Source: Tyto alba (Eukaryota; Chordata; Aves; Strigiformes; Tytonidae). From it: a DNA stretch of 64,000 bases. Below are positions 52,701 through 63,990 of this stretch, in pieces (positions within the stretch are counted from its first letter, which is position 1; each line of letters starts with the position of its first letter). Made by a program: the position numbers and the translations under genes. The DNA is taken from NCBI RefSeq assembly GCF_018691265.1, contig NW_024881324.1, positions 6,079,730 to 6,143,729 on the forward strand, given 5' to 3'. The notes below the pieces were generated by a model that was given only the letters and a program-made list of their open reading frames with translations, had not been told where the DNA came from and ran no database searches.

Positions 52701-55700
52701 TGTTCAGGACAAAAAAAACTATTTCAACTGCAACATGCAATCCAAGGTCAAAGCAGCAGATTGATTTCTTTGCATTTGCAATCAATCTGGGAATGGTTCT
52801 GGTCTTCCTTTGCAAACATCCTTTCACTTGCCTCCAACAGAGAGCCACTGATAGATCTGCCCTGCGTGAAGTCCACCACAAGTAACATTCCACACATAGT
52901 TTTGGTGGCACTCACAACAATTCTTACTGAAGATGTTAAAACAGGATATAAAAAAAAAAAAAAAACACAAACAACCCTCCCTCCTAGTATTACACTGAGT
53001 AATTTAAAGCAATTAATTTCATCAAGCCGACATATACAGGTGTGTACATACATATATACATTGTACATTACACACATGAAGTTAAGCCAGATTGATTACC
53101 AGCTGAAAAAAACACATTTTTTTAGCGCTTGTCAAAGCTCCACTTCAGATATGCCCTGCTGCTTTTCAGTGGTGTCTTTGAAGGGCAGGGGGGGAAGTGA
53201 TGAACAGTATGCCTGAAATTGAGATAAAGTGTTTTACAACTGAATACAGTGAATTATTTCAGTATATACCTGATCACTACTAATTCAATAGACACTTTTC
53301 CATTATATGTTTTTTAACTGATCTGAATTTACACACAGGATTTATTTTAAGAAACAAACTGATAAATTGGAACAGGGCCTATGTTTCATTTTGAGTAGCT
53401 AAAAACCAAAACAAAAACACAGCATAGAAGACCACTGACACAAGACAACAGGGGGAGGATTTGGGAACGCACTAGACACTGCTTCAAACAGAGGGAAAAA
53501 AAAAAAACAAAACAGCTGTCTCCTTCATGAAACTGTCTCAAGCACCACACCTTTGGTTTTGGACTCTATGGTGTGCATGTGTACATGCCTGTATACATAT
53601 ATATTTATATCTAAAGTATAAGTATGTAACGTATGAGTATACACACACAAGCACTCTGATGTCTGGCTTGCTTTTGCAAAAACCCCAGCAGCCCGTATCA
53701 CCACTGAAGTCAATGGCAACTATTATTTAGCTCTGCTGAAAATCAGCCGGGATGACTGGATTTAGACACAACAGCTCAAATGTTGGTGGCTAAACAGGAA
53801 AAAGGTGCCCTGGATAACTCAAATTGGCTGATGAAAATACTTCCAGTATTAGTGCTAAACTATTATACACTAAAATGCATACAAGGTAGGTGCTACATAT
53901 GAGTTTAAATAAGACATTTTTTTTAAAAAAATAGCATATAATTAATCTCACATCTAGATGCATTGTGAATTACAAAACCAGTCTCAACAGACATTAAGCA
54001 AATTGTCCATTTATTTCTCTGGGGAGAGGGAGAAACTTTCTCTTACTGTTGCCTTTAAAACCTCCTTTTTGGTCCTACTACTAGATGAACTGCTGTCATG
54101 AACATATACCAGTTTATAGCCCCCTTTCTCCACTGCCCAAGTGCTGAAATTCCTACAGGAGATATACATCAAACCCTCTCGAGCTGACTCCCATTGCTGA
54201 TATACATAGAGAAACTAAATTGACAATACAGATTTTTACAGGGACAGCTAATTTGTTTTTGTAAGCTGTGTTCCTGGTCACACTTGAAAGGCAATAATCA
54301 CTCAACTTTTCTCTCAGTTTAAACAAAATTTTTCACAACACATTCAAATCATCAACTAAATTAGGCTAGAAATGCCCATGCATCAAAGCTTCCTGAAGAT
54401 GGATGATAATGTTAAAATATCAGGTGTTGATACCATGGAAAATAAGCCATTTGAAGAAAATAAATGGCAGTTAATCCAAATCTGATAAACCAAGCCATGA
54501 TCTAGGACACAAATTTTAACCATATGCAAACAGAAAGCTTTAAACTTTAAAGCCGCATAACGCATAGATTTAAGACTATAAAAATAACGTATACAAATAC
54601 TGAAGCTGAAAGGTATCTACATGATAAAGAACAAGCTTTTGGGTTTAGAATTACATTTCTTTCATTCCTTCTTTTGCAAGCGTAATGAATTTCAATAAAC
54701 AAACAAACAAACAAAAAAAGCACTGAAAATATGAAGTTGTGAACCAGAACCACCCTGCCTTCCAATGCCTGTTTTCCATAAGGACCCACGCCTAAACATG
54801 CTCCACAGGTCCAGTCCAGGAGCTCTAATGAATAGACCTACTGCCTCTATTACATCATAAAAATTTGACTATGGCAAACTTAAGCCCCAAGACAAGCACA
54901 CCTTTCAACACCTCTTATCTTCTGTTTTTTAACCAATAAGGCTATGCAGCTTCTGCAAGGGGAAGAGTGTCTCTTCCAATGCCTTTACAGTTTCCAACAC
55001 TTGAAGCCCAAAGCCCTTAAACAACAGCTGCTACACAAAACACAACCCAGTCCACGTTCACCCCCACAGGGAAACCCAGGGAAGAGCCCCCAGAGCTACC
55101 AGCTCCAGCACCAGCAGAGCTGAAGTCACATCATATGCAAGCTCAGCTGAGAAGCAACAACTAACAGATCAAGTCCCGTAGCATCATTATACAGTTAAAG
55201 TAGCTTACAGGCCTAAATTAACAACCGCATGGCACTACACCAGCCTGCACAAAAGCAGTAAATTGCTTAGATACACCTCAGTGTTTGCTGCTTAATCTAG
55301 GGTACCTCCTTAGGTATTCTGGAGCCATCACAACTTCTATTATTTTCAGAGCATATGCACAGAGGAACACTGATACCAACCAAAAGCCCATTTGCAAATT
55401 CTGAAAGATAACTAAATGAGCAGCCAAAGTCTCACCTCTGAGATAATCTCAAAATAACATATGCAATTCCTGAACCACTTACCTAAATGAATTTTTGCCT
55501 TGCACGGTATTGCAAAGCCAAACAGAAGAAGCTAACTTGTACGCTCAACTGAAGACCGCAGTTATTTTGGGAGCAAATTTAATTCAAAACATGAAAAGCT
55601 AAAGTTTTTCCTTGTACAGCATTAAACAGAAACAATTTTATCATACACCAAAAGGAAACCAATTCTACTGACTGAGATATTTACAACCTCTGCTACCGCC

Positions 55701-58199
55701 ATTTAAAGATTTCACTACACTTTCCCATTAGAAACGTTCTGATGGCACAGGCCTCCAGACACATAAATTATGACAAACAGCTTCTCATCCATTCCCACAA
55801 AATCCATCTCTCCTTTCTCTACGGCATTGATCTCTAGCAACTAGCTCTCATTTCAAGATGCCTCACCAATTCCTTTCCTCGACAATCACCACTGGCTCTC
55901 AACTAAGTCAGACTCCATCCTTATTGGCCCAGAATACCCGCCCCCATTGCCCATTTATTAAGTTTTATGACAACCATATGCCTTCCCCCTCCACTCCCAC
56001 CCGCCTCCCATGCCTGTGCGGAATCCCATGCAAACATTCATTATAAGACTTCACAGCCCTTCCTTATCTCTGAAGTAGAAGTAATGCCAACATCCAGAGC
56101 AACACCACCCTCATCTCCCCATGCAGGATTTAAGGCAACTCATTTCATGTACAAAATGTTTTAGGAACAGTTAAAAAAAAAAAAATATACCCACACGAAG
56201 TGTCAGAAAAAATGATACTTGCACATTTAAGATGTGTCAAAAGGCAGTATATTTCATAAAGTAGCAACATTGTTCCTAAATAGAAGTGTGGCTTCTTTTT
56301 AAAGTATTAAAAAAATGTAATCATTTTGCTATTTTTAGCAGGAGCATGCACATTTAGATTAGGCATGAGTATTCTTCTCTCCTTTCATCTGTACAGAATT
56401 AAATGCGGCATGTTTTCACTAATCTACAATATTCACAGATATCAATACAGAATCCACACTTGCAGTAGTCTTATAACCTTTCAGGGGAAGTACTGTTCCT
56501 GTCCTCACACGAAGACCACAATTAATTTTGTATTAAAATATTCTTAATACCCCTAGTTCATCCATTTCCCCTACCAAACCCAAATCCATCTATGCATTTT
56601 AATCAAGGAAAGGTCAAGATATCAAGCACAATAGCACCCTATGTCAGGCTTCACAAATAGTTTGTGACAAATTTCATGTTATAACAATGCAAGTAAAAAC
56701 AAGAATCAAAATAGAATCCATTAGTGAATTGGAAAGCTTCTTGCTACATAAAATAAATCCCATCAAGATAAAGAAAACTATTCCAGACACCATATGCCTC
56801 TATCCTGTCATAACTGATAGGATTTTACAGAAAGCAGCTCATGTTGGAAGCTTCCTTTTCATTGTAAGTTTTCATGCAAGTATTTCTCAATCATAACAGT
56901 AATAGAATGGAGGGGGGGTGGGTATAAACCCCCATCATCACCTCCAGATTTCAAATGACAATTCTCTCCTTCCAGCCTTGGTCAGCTTCCTTCTCCCTCT
57001 CTCACAAAATTTGCTCACACAAGCTAAAAAGAAACAAACCATGCTCCAACACTTATATTTATTCTGTGAGAGTATTGTACCTCAAGTTACCTGGTAAGTT
57101 GACAAGCAAGTGAAAGCAAGTAAGTAAAAAAAGAAAACATTATGTTTTCAATTATGATTTCTACTATTTGAAGCTATATGATTAAGCACATGAGGTTCAA
57201 CCAGCATTGAGAAAAATAAAGAGGAAAAATAAAAAAAAAAAAAAACAAAAACACACACAAAAACCCACATACAGTTATCTATACCATTTTCTACAGAACC
57301 AAGGCTACAAAGCCAGCTCCATTCTAGTAATATGCCCTGTCCTACAGCTTCTACCTCACCTTCCCAGTGAGGAGCACAAAGTCACCGCTTGCCATGCCAT
57401 CCACCTCATAATTGCACAACATTCTTCGGACCATTTGGGAGCCCTTTCAGGGCCTAACACTTGTATTTCCGAAAGCTTTTTCCCAAAATTTTACTCAAGA
57501 GTCAAACTGTACCTCTTCATCCCAAGGAGGACGCCCCGGCAAAGCCTCCAGAGAAGGAAGCTCCTTTGTCCTGCCCCACCAGGAGCAGGGCCTCCCACCA
57601 AGGGGTGAAAGGCAGCAGGCCCTCAGGACAGCACCCCTGTCTCCTCTGTGTACTGGGAAACAGTGGGGCACACACAGACCTACAGAAACTTCGACCTCAC
57701 TAGAGAATTATGGAGGTCATGCCCCCAAAAAAAGATATCTCAACTAAAGGGAAGCAAAAATCAAAGCGATAAAATAAAGCCCTTATCACATTTCCCTTTC
57801 TACCATCCTAAATGTTCATTGATCAGTTCCTCCATATACCACTGCCTCCATCTCCTCCCTAAAATTCCAAAAGTTACAAGACCTGATCTTTTCTCCTCTG
57901 CCCGTTCCTCACAACACTGCAACCTACCTGCCCGCAGCACGCTGCACACGCACTGCTTGCAGCCTGTTAAACCCCTTCTGCACTTGTGCTCGATTGGCCT
58001 GGGACGGCGCAGTGGTTACTCTCACCACAGTTCCACAGAGCAAGACACTTTCTCACGCAAAGTACGGCGGTTACAAGACCTCCTTAACCGAGAGCACAAT
58101 TCAAAGGAGGAACCGCTGCTCAAACTGTTGGATTTAGGCATAAATTCTGCTACCGGCTTAACAACCATACGTCCCAGGGTACGGTTGTGAGAGGGAGTT
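46731..58199. other. AT-rich non-coding stretch, intron-like
   Basis: No supportable exon was found. Frames up to 180 codons (57648-58190 plus) and 174 codons (52692-53216 plus) show no domain. Simple sequence includes A25 at 50621-50645, A15 near 52951-52965, TATA/ACAC-rich sequence at about 53040-53070 and 53590-53660, AAAC units near 54700-54716 and A-runs near 57230. The LINE relic may run slightly beyond 46731, but the similarity fades. Confidence 0.55.
50621..50645 (+). repeat. A25 homopolymer
   Basis: Twenty-five A follow GAGAGAGAGGG and precede TTATGGAGTC. No retroposon body is recognised upstream. Confidence 0.85.
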
Positions 58200-58720
58200 C
58201 AGAGCTCACTCCCCCCAAGACCATACTGCCCAGAAAGGGATTCCATCGCCTTCCAGGACCGTCACAAGCAAAGCAAGCAATGGCCCAACTGCAACCAGAG
58301 ACAAACCACAGGAACAAGGCTTTCCGCACACTTTAGAGCCTACAGCGTTGGGGCTCACGTACCTGAAACCTTCCCCTCGAGCAGCAGCTCCCGCGCTCCT
58401 CACAGCCAGCCCCCGCTGAAAGCAACGGGGCTGCCTCCCACCCCAGTTAAGGCAGGTACTCCCCATCACCCAGGTGCTGCCCTTTTCCCCTCAGCCCCCG
58501 TCCACCCCCTGCCTCACCTGCTGCCGCCACCCCTTTCCCTGGGACTGCTTCCAGGAGGAAAAGTACGGGGACGTTCCAGCCAGGGCCTGCAAAAAGCATT
58601 TTCCCCCCTCTCTGTGCAAGCCCAGCAAGGGCCTCACCTCCCACCAACACAGCGCACCTACCAGCTGGGAATGACCACGCTAAACGTTTCCTAGCTAGCC
58701 CTACTTCTCCTCTCTCTGCA
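58200..58720 (-). promoter_or_regulatory. GC-rich patch with strong minus-strand donors, possible alternative first exon
   Basis: GC content rises sharply here. On the minus strand two near-consensus 5' splice sites occur: CAG|GTACGTGAG with last exon base 58363, and CAG|GTGAGG with last exon base 58518. The sequence before the first donor is GC-rich with several CpG (GAGCGCGGGAG, GCTCGAGGGG). This fits an alternative first exon of the minus-strand gene whose main CpG island lies about 4-5 kb upstream. CpG density is lower than in the two clear islands. Minus frames of 95 and 87 codons run through it but have no recognisable domain. Confidence 0.35.
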
Positions 58721-60626
58721 GATCTTATCTCCAAATATGAGAATGCTTCTTTTCATTTTACTGGAATTAGTCCAAAGAAGTCTGAAGACAGATAAATTCT
58801 ATTCGCCCCTCTTTAAAGCTTAACAGATTTGTCACCAAGTTATTAACGTTTTAAATGTTCCAGGTATAAACAAACACAAATATATCTAATAATTTACATA
58901 ATATATCCTGAATCCTGTGATAATGATGAGATTCAATCTACACAAACTCTGATATTAAGCGAAGATAAGGAGTTGTCTCTATTTACATTAATTGTAAGTA
59001 AAAAATTCACTTGAGTTTTCAGTGTTGATGAAAACGAGTGATTTTCATGCAGATAAATGAACTGTAACTTTTCTATCCAAATTAGTTTTCCTAAAGAGCA
59101 GCAAGTACCCGAGAAGAAACTGAACAAGAAGCAAATCTGCACTGAGAAGGAAAAAGGATCACAGTTTTGGTTTCCTCTAAATACAGAAATGTAATTACTG
59201 GGCTGCTTTTCCAAGATGACACCAGATAGTAGCTCTAAATATTTTTACCCAGCACAATGCATTTATTATTCTTTTTTTCCCCCTTTCTACAAACAGCCTA
59301 AGACTTTATTTTTTTTGAGACTTCAAAATAAAGATGTTCATATGGATAACTTAAGTCATGCAAAGTTCAAAAATAGTATAAATGCAGGGCAATGTTAAGA
59401 AAGGAAATCTAAATAGTTGCATTCAGTATGTAGCAAAAAACTTATCCTTAATAATCAAGAAAATTAAGAGTAGGTCTTTATTAAAACACAGTCAGGACCA
59501 GGAAATTAGGATTGTATTGCTTCTTGTATCTCTGTTTACAACTGGAAAGGATAACAAGTGATTATTCGTTCCGATTTCTATTTTGCTCTAAAGTAGGCCA
59601 GCCAGCTCAGCACTTTTCTTAAGATTACGAATACTTGCCTGCCCTACATATGGTATAGGCTGGAACCAACCAGATGAGCTGAAATAGGCAGCAACACCAA
59701 CTATTTTAATGTAATTAATTTTCAACTATAAATAAGAAGAGTACAAAACAGGTTTAAAAGGATCAGATTTTAAATCATTTTAAAATTTGCTTTGCAATTT
59801 TCATAGATCACTAAGAGGCTCAATGATTTCCTCACCATTGGATTAACACTTAATCTAGATTCAAGAATAATCTGTTATTTATTAATAACTCTTCTTTAAC
59901 AGCTTGTTTTCTCCACTAGTTTTCATTTCATTTTTGTACATCGGTTATCTCGTACAGTAACAAGAAAACTGAGCACTGTCTGCATTCAATAGACTTTCAC
60001 AGTACTAGGACATTCAGAATGCAAACGTGCTCCGCAAAAAAGCCTTAAATTAAAACTTTAAAAACACATGAAACAAAAGAACTCCTTGAATTTTGCAGTT
60101 AAATATTTCTATTTGCTCTCTCCCCCATACAAGCCTCCCTAAGATTTTTCCTGCTCTTTGGAAGAAGAGAGGTTAAATAATGGAAGGTTGTTTTCTTGAG
60201 TTCAGTTCAAAATTCAGAAATGTCTTTAAACAAAGTCAGCTAATTGGAAGATCATCATTGTGGAAAATACTTTGGTTTAGTTGTTTTTAACTCATTTTTC
60301 TTAGAAGTTAACTAGTCTGATTTTCTAGAGCTGCTAAGCACTCCTAGACCCAATGAAGTCATCACCTTGAAAATATCAGTTAACGCTGAAAACAAAAATA
60401 CTTTCATGTTCAGTTTTTCCTTCTACATTTAAGATATAAACATTGCCAAACCATTAGTAAGGCATTTCTGTCAGATTACACCACTCAAAACTATTGGGAG
60501 GCATCAGCAACAAGGCAAAGACAAAAAAAAAAAAAGTTACAGAGCACGTTTGTTTAAAACAAAAGCAATGCACTTAGTATTTTGATGTACGAGACACAGT
60601 ATTTTTGCAAGAGGGGAGAAGCATAC
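58721..60626 (-). other. AT-rich intronic stretch between the GC patch and putative exon 2
   Basis: Sequence is AT-rich with only short frames (at most 93 codons). Under the proposed gene model, bases just left of 60627 are the start of intron 2, beginning GTATGCTTCTCCCC on the minus strand. I see no repeat family. A12 lies near 60524-60535. Confidence 0.5.
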
Positions 60627-60932
60627 CTTTCATCAGCTGCAGGACCTTGATGTCAGATAGCGATATAATCCAATTGGCTCTCAGCAGCATTTCCCACAAT
60701 ATCCTCAAGTTTCAGCAAAAAGCTCTTCCACTTCTTCCAGGCGTCCAGTAAGTTATATATGAATCCAAATGGTTAAGATGTTCAGCAGCTGTACGCTACA
60801 GTTTGTACCACGTTAGCCACCCCTGAAGAATACCAAGCTGTATTCCACTGCTCAAAGAATAATGCAATATGGCACCCATCACAGTCTGACATTTTGGCAA
60901 CCATTCCATTTCCCCAGTGACCATGTTTTGAC
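60627..60932 (-). other. Putative 5'-UTR exon 2 of a minus-strand gene
   Basis: On the minus strand a pyrimidine-rich tract (CTTCTTCCTCTTATTTGATCAG) ends in AG at 60934-60933. The exon would start at 60932 and end 306 bp later at AAAG|GTATGC (last exon base 60627), a good donor. The segment is less repetitive and more balanced in composition than its flanks. It lies 2.2 kb downstream of the CpG-island exon, a common layout for a spliced 5' UTR. It has no continuous frame through its whole length, so it would be non-coding apart from an upstream ORF. This is inferred from splice signals only. A chance pair of splice sites is the main alternative. Confidence 0.45.
60796..60924 (-). other. 42-codon upstream ORF in putative exon 2
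   Basis: An ATG at 60924-60922 in context CAAAACATGG (A at -3, G at +4, a strong Kozak match) opens a 42-codon frame that ends at TAG, 60798-60796, wholly inside the proposed exon. The frame starts MVTGEMEWLP and ends WLTWYKL. I recognise no family. If the exon is used, this frame would be expected to repress translation of the main ORF further downstream. It may equally be a chance frame. Confidence 0.25.
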
Positions 60933-62329
60933 CTGATCAAATAAGAGGAAGAAGTGTTAGTTCAGCACAGTAACTCTGCCACACCACGCAGAGGGACTAA
61001 TATACAAATATAAAGTTACATTCTTCTGAATAAATTTCAAACACATATTCCTTCACAGATTTAGACACATCCTAAACTGGAAGCCTGGTTAACAGCATTT
61101 CACTATAAAAGCATCACCAGGCTGGAGTGTAACAGAAGACTCAAGCTGGATGCTGTCGCTCTTGTATTTTCAGTGCTTTAAGAAAAAGGCTTTCAAATTT
61201 CTCTACATATCGTACAGTCTTGTGTTGCAGAAAGCACAGAAGTGACAGGAAAGAAAGGTAATATAAAGGTTCTTCAACTGCCTTGGCAGGTATTTCAAAA
61301 CTCATGAAAAGAGTAAGTCGATAAAAAAGCCCCTAGTAGCAATAAAAGCCCCAATAAAACTCACCAACCCTTTTGAAGGAAACAGATCAGGATGGTGGAA
61401 GAGAACTTAATAGTGATCTTTTGTGTCCCGCCCTTAGCCCCAGCTCAGTGTCCCCCCACGGCATTTCCACCAGCAGCTGGGCTGCTGCAGCTGGGCTTGG
61501 GTGAAGATCACCACTGATGACACTTGGCCCAGCACGAAGAAAGCCAAAGCAGCCAAACCCACGCCAAACCCAAAGTTCTGCTTAGGTTGGGAAGGGGAAT
61601 TGGAAGAATGGGAAGAAAAGTTTGAGTACTCTGCACAGGAAGGAATAACGACATGAAGAACTGCGTCAGGTCTACCAAGCTGGAGTGGGGGAAAGGGAAA
61701 AGAACAAACTTCCACACCAAGGATGAGGGAGAGGAACTAGACGCAGCTTTTAGAGACTGGAAGATGCATGCGCACAAAGATAAAGATGAGAAGAAAGGAG
61801 AAGGTGAATATTGGTGAATGAACAAGAATTTTTGCTAGAAGGTCTGTCAGTACAACTAACATGCACATAGGGCAGACCACAGAAGAAGAGTTTCAGAAGA
61901 GGAAATGGGAAGAAGCTTTTATATTTGCTTCACATCAGGAGAAACCTGAGCATATCGATGCATGCATGAAAATAAAGAACCTGGCAAAAGGAGCTTTTTG
62001 TGGGAAGTGGAAGCAAGAATATAGGTAGAAAACTAGGTGGCAAAGGACCAGGAAGAAGGAGAATGAGTGGCAACAGAAAGCAAAAAAGTAGAGACTTCAG
62101 ATATTCTGAAATGGATAGATCCAAGGAGAGAGAGGGACAACTGGCAAATTAGGACAAGGAAATAACGCAGGAAAGGGAAAGTAGTGGACTGGGGTGAAAA
62201 AAGAGGAAAAGTGGCAGTTGTTACAGAGCATAGAAAAACGGAAGGGGAAAATAGAAGGCACTGAATTAATCAAGAATAAGAAAAGTACAAAGAGCACAAG
62301 AGTAAGTTTTCTGAAGTTGCGATGCTTGT
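60933..62329 (-). other. Putative intron 1 of the minus-strand gene, distal part
   Basis: The stretch is purine-rich on the plus strand from about 61680 to 62330, with many GGAA and GAAG units, so pyrimidine-rich on the gene strand. The minus frames of 93 and 105 codons at 61434-61825 include a hydrophobic stretch but no recognisable domain, and I do not call them genes. No repeat family was recognised. Confidence 0.45.
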
Positions 62330-62628
62330 TCTAGGAAGCGCGAATACCAAAAAGAACGGGACAAAACCCGAGGCAACTATCAGACGCAGACGGCTGCCCT
62401 GTGCAGGGGAAGCCAAGCCGAGGAAGGGCCAAGCCTGGACCGACCCTTCCCACTCTCCCCCTCCGCTATGATCAACACGTTCGGAAGAACAAAGTCCTCC
62501 CTCTGATCCCTCCCCTCCCCAAACTGCCCCTCCACACTTCTGCGCACCTTGCTCCCCTGGGATGGTCCCACAGCAGCAATGGGTGACCCTCTGTGGTGTC
62601 CCCGGCCCAGCTGGCACCCAGCAGAGCC

Positions 62629-62644
62629 ACCCCCCCCCCCCCCC
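62629..62644 (+). repeat. C15 homopolymer in the CpG island
   Basis: About fifteen C follow CAGAGCCA. It underlies the Pro- and Gly-rich artefact frames on both strands in this region. Confidence 0.85.
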
Positions 62645-63000
62645 GCCCAGCCCCCTACTCCTTGGCCAAGACCCCCAAGATTCCTACAATCCCAAGAAAT
62701 TTTGCCCCCGTCTTCAGCTTCCCTCTGTCCCAACTCTTAAAAAACACAGCCCGACTCAGAAAGCTCACTGAGCCCACTTCCCCCCCTCCAAAAAAACAAC
62801 CAAACAACATCAAAACAAACAAACAAACAACACCGCTAAAACAAAATACAAAACAGGCATAAGCAGGAGGCAAGACACCCCCACCCCACCCCCCCCAGCC
62901 TCCATTACCGGAGCTCGGGCGGAATGACTGCCTTACCCCCCCAAAAAATACCTGCATGTGCTCCCGAAAAGTACAAAGAAAGGGCTGGGCTGGCCCGCAG

Positions 63001-63065
63001 CCCCCCCCCCCCCCCCCCCCCGCGCACTCCCAGCCCAGAGCGCAGCTTGCGGGGGGGGGGGGGGG
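63001..63065 (+). repeat. C21-spacer-G15 fold-back beside the exon 1 donor
   Basis: Twenty-one C (63001-63021) are followed by a 29-base spacer and fifteen G (63051-63065). The runs can pair as a 15-bp all-GC stem in DNA or RNA, or form a quadruplex and i-motif. The structure begins 54 bases inside the proposed intron 1, counted from the donor at 63120. Confidence 0.75.
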
Positions 63066-63119
63066 AAGGGGGGAGCGACGGAGCCGAGAAAGAACAATAC
63101 ACCCTAAGTCCAAACGTAC

Positions 63120-63990
63120 CTTCTCCTTTCTTTAAACTGCGAAACCCGATTTCCTTAGGAGCCTACCGCGGGGCTGTTTGCTTTCAAGCGGCGGGAGAGA
63201 GAGAGCTCGGAGAAAGTTGAGTAAATCTCTCCGGATAAAGTTGCCGAAGATGAGATAACCCGGGAGAGGAGAGAGAGAGAGAGAGAGATGGAGAGAGTTC
63301 ATCCGAGTTTCTCCTTTTGTTCCAAGTTGCCCGAGCAGACAAAGAGCCGGCAGCGGCGGCAGGTCCCCCGCGGCCCCGCTCCCCCCGCGGCCGGGGTCCC
63401 GCACTGCCCTCGCCCCCCCCACCTCCCCCCTCCCCACTGCAACTTTCTGTCTTTTCCATCCCTTTTTAGCCCCGACCCCGTTGCCGGCGCAAAACTTCCC
63501 TCGAACTGAACCCCTCAGGGAAAAAAAAAAAAAAAAAAAAAAAATTAAAAGCGGGGGGGGCGGCGGGGGGTCGGGGGAATGGGGGTGGAAAGGGAGAGAA
63601 ACATCTCTCAAATCATTATTTCCGGTAGATGCACCTCTTTGTTTGGATTCCCCCGACTGTCAGTGAGGACAAGCCTCTGGGTATCTGGTTTCGGTCAGTT
63701 TTGATCTCCCGGAACGAGACGGGCAGAGGCAGGACATAAAGAAAAGTAAGTTTGAAAGAAATAAAAAAAAAAAATAAAAAGAAAAAAAAGAAAAACAAAC
63801 AAAACAAAGCAAACAAAACCAACAACAAAGAAGAAGAAGGAAAAAACTCCGGAGTTGCGAAACGAACCCTTTTTGCACGGACACGGGAAGTACATAAATA
63901 AACAACTGAAGGGGAATTTGGGAAGACTGCTGCTTCTCCTCCTCTCCCCCCCCCGTCTTTGCACTTTTCCACGGGCCGTAACAAAAAAGC
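63120..63990 (-). other. Putative non-coding exon 1, right edge unknown
   Basis: On the minus strand the CpG-island sequence runs to AAG|GTACGT with last exon base 63120, the best donor in the island. Exon 1 would contain the pyrimidine-rich tract complementary to 63756-63840, the CT repeat complementary to 63267-63288 and GC-rich segments. It includes a 159-codon frame (63611-63132) and a 91-codon frame (63459-63184). Both are Pro/Phe/Gly/Arg-rich through simple repeats and lack a recognisable domain, so I treat them as UTR. The right boundary given is only the last bases of the window, not an observed start site. Confidence 0.45.
63263..63299 (+). repeat. GA/CT microsatellite in putative exon 1
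   Basis: A run of about ten GA units (CT on the gene strand) with small interruptions lies in the CpG island. CT repeats in 5' UTRs are common and can vary in length between individuals. They can also bind pyrimidine-tract proteins, though nothing here proves that. Confidence 0.85.

Noticed and set aside
52692..53216. 174-codon plus frame
   Set aside because: It contains a poly-lysine tract from an A-run and no motif, and it is crossed by a 109-codon antisense frame.
57648..58190. 180-codon plus frame
   Set aside because: No domain, mixed composition, and several overlapping frames of over 100 codons in the same DNA. I regard it as chance.
61434..61825. Minus frames with a hydrophobic segment suggesting a small membrane protein
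   Set aside because: No conserved family features and no signal of exon borders. The position is inside the proposed intron 1.
63132..63611. 159-codon minus frame in the CpG island as a protein
   Set aside because: Built from homopolymer-coded Phe, Pro and Gly runs, and lies just before a donor in likely 5' UTR.
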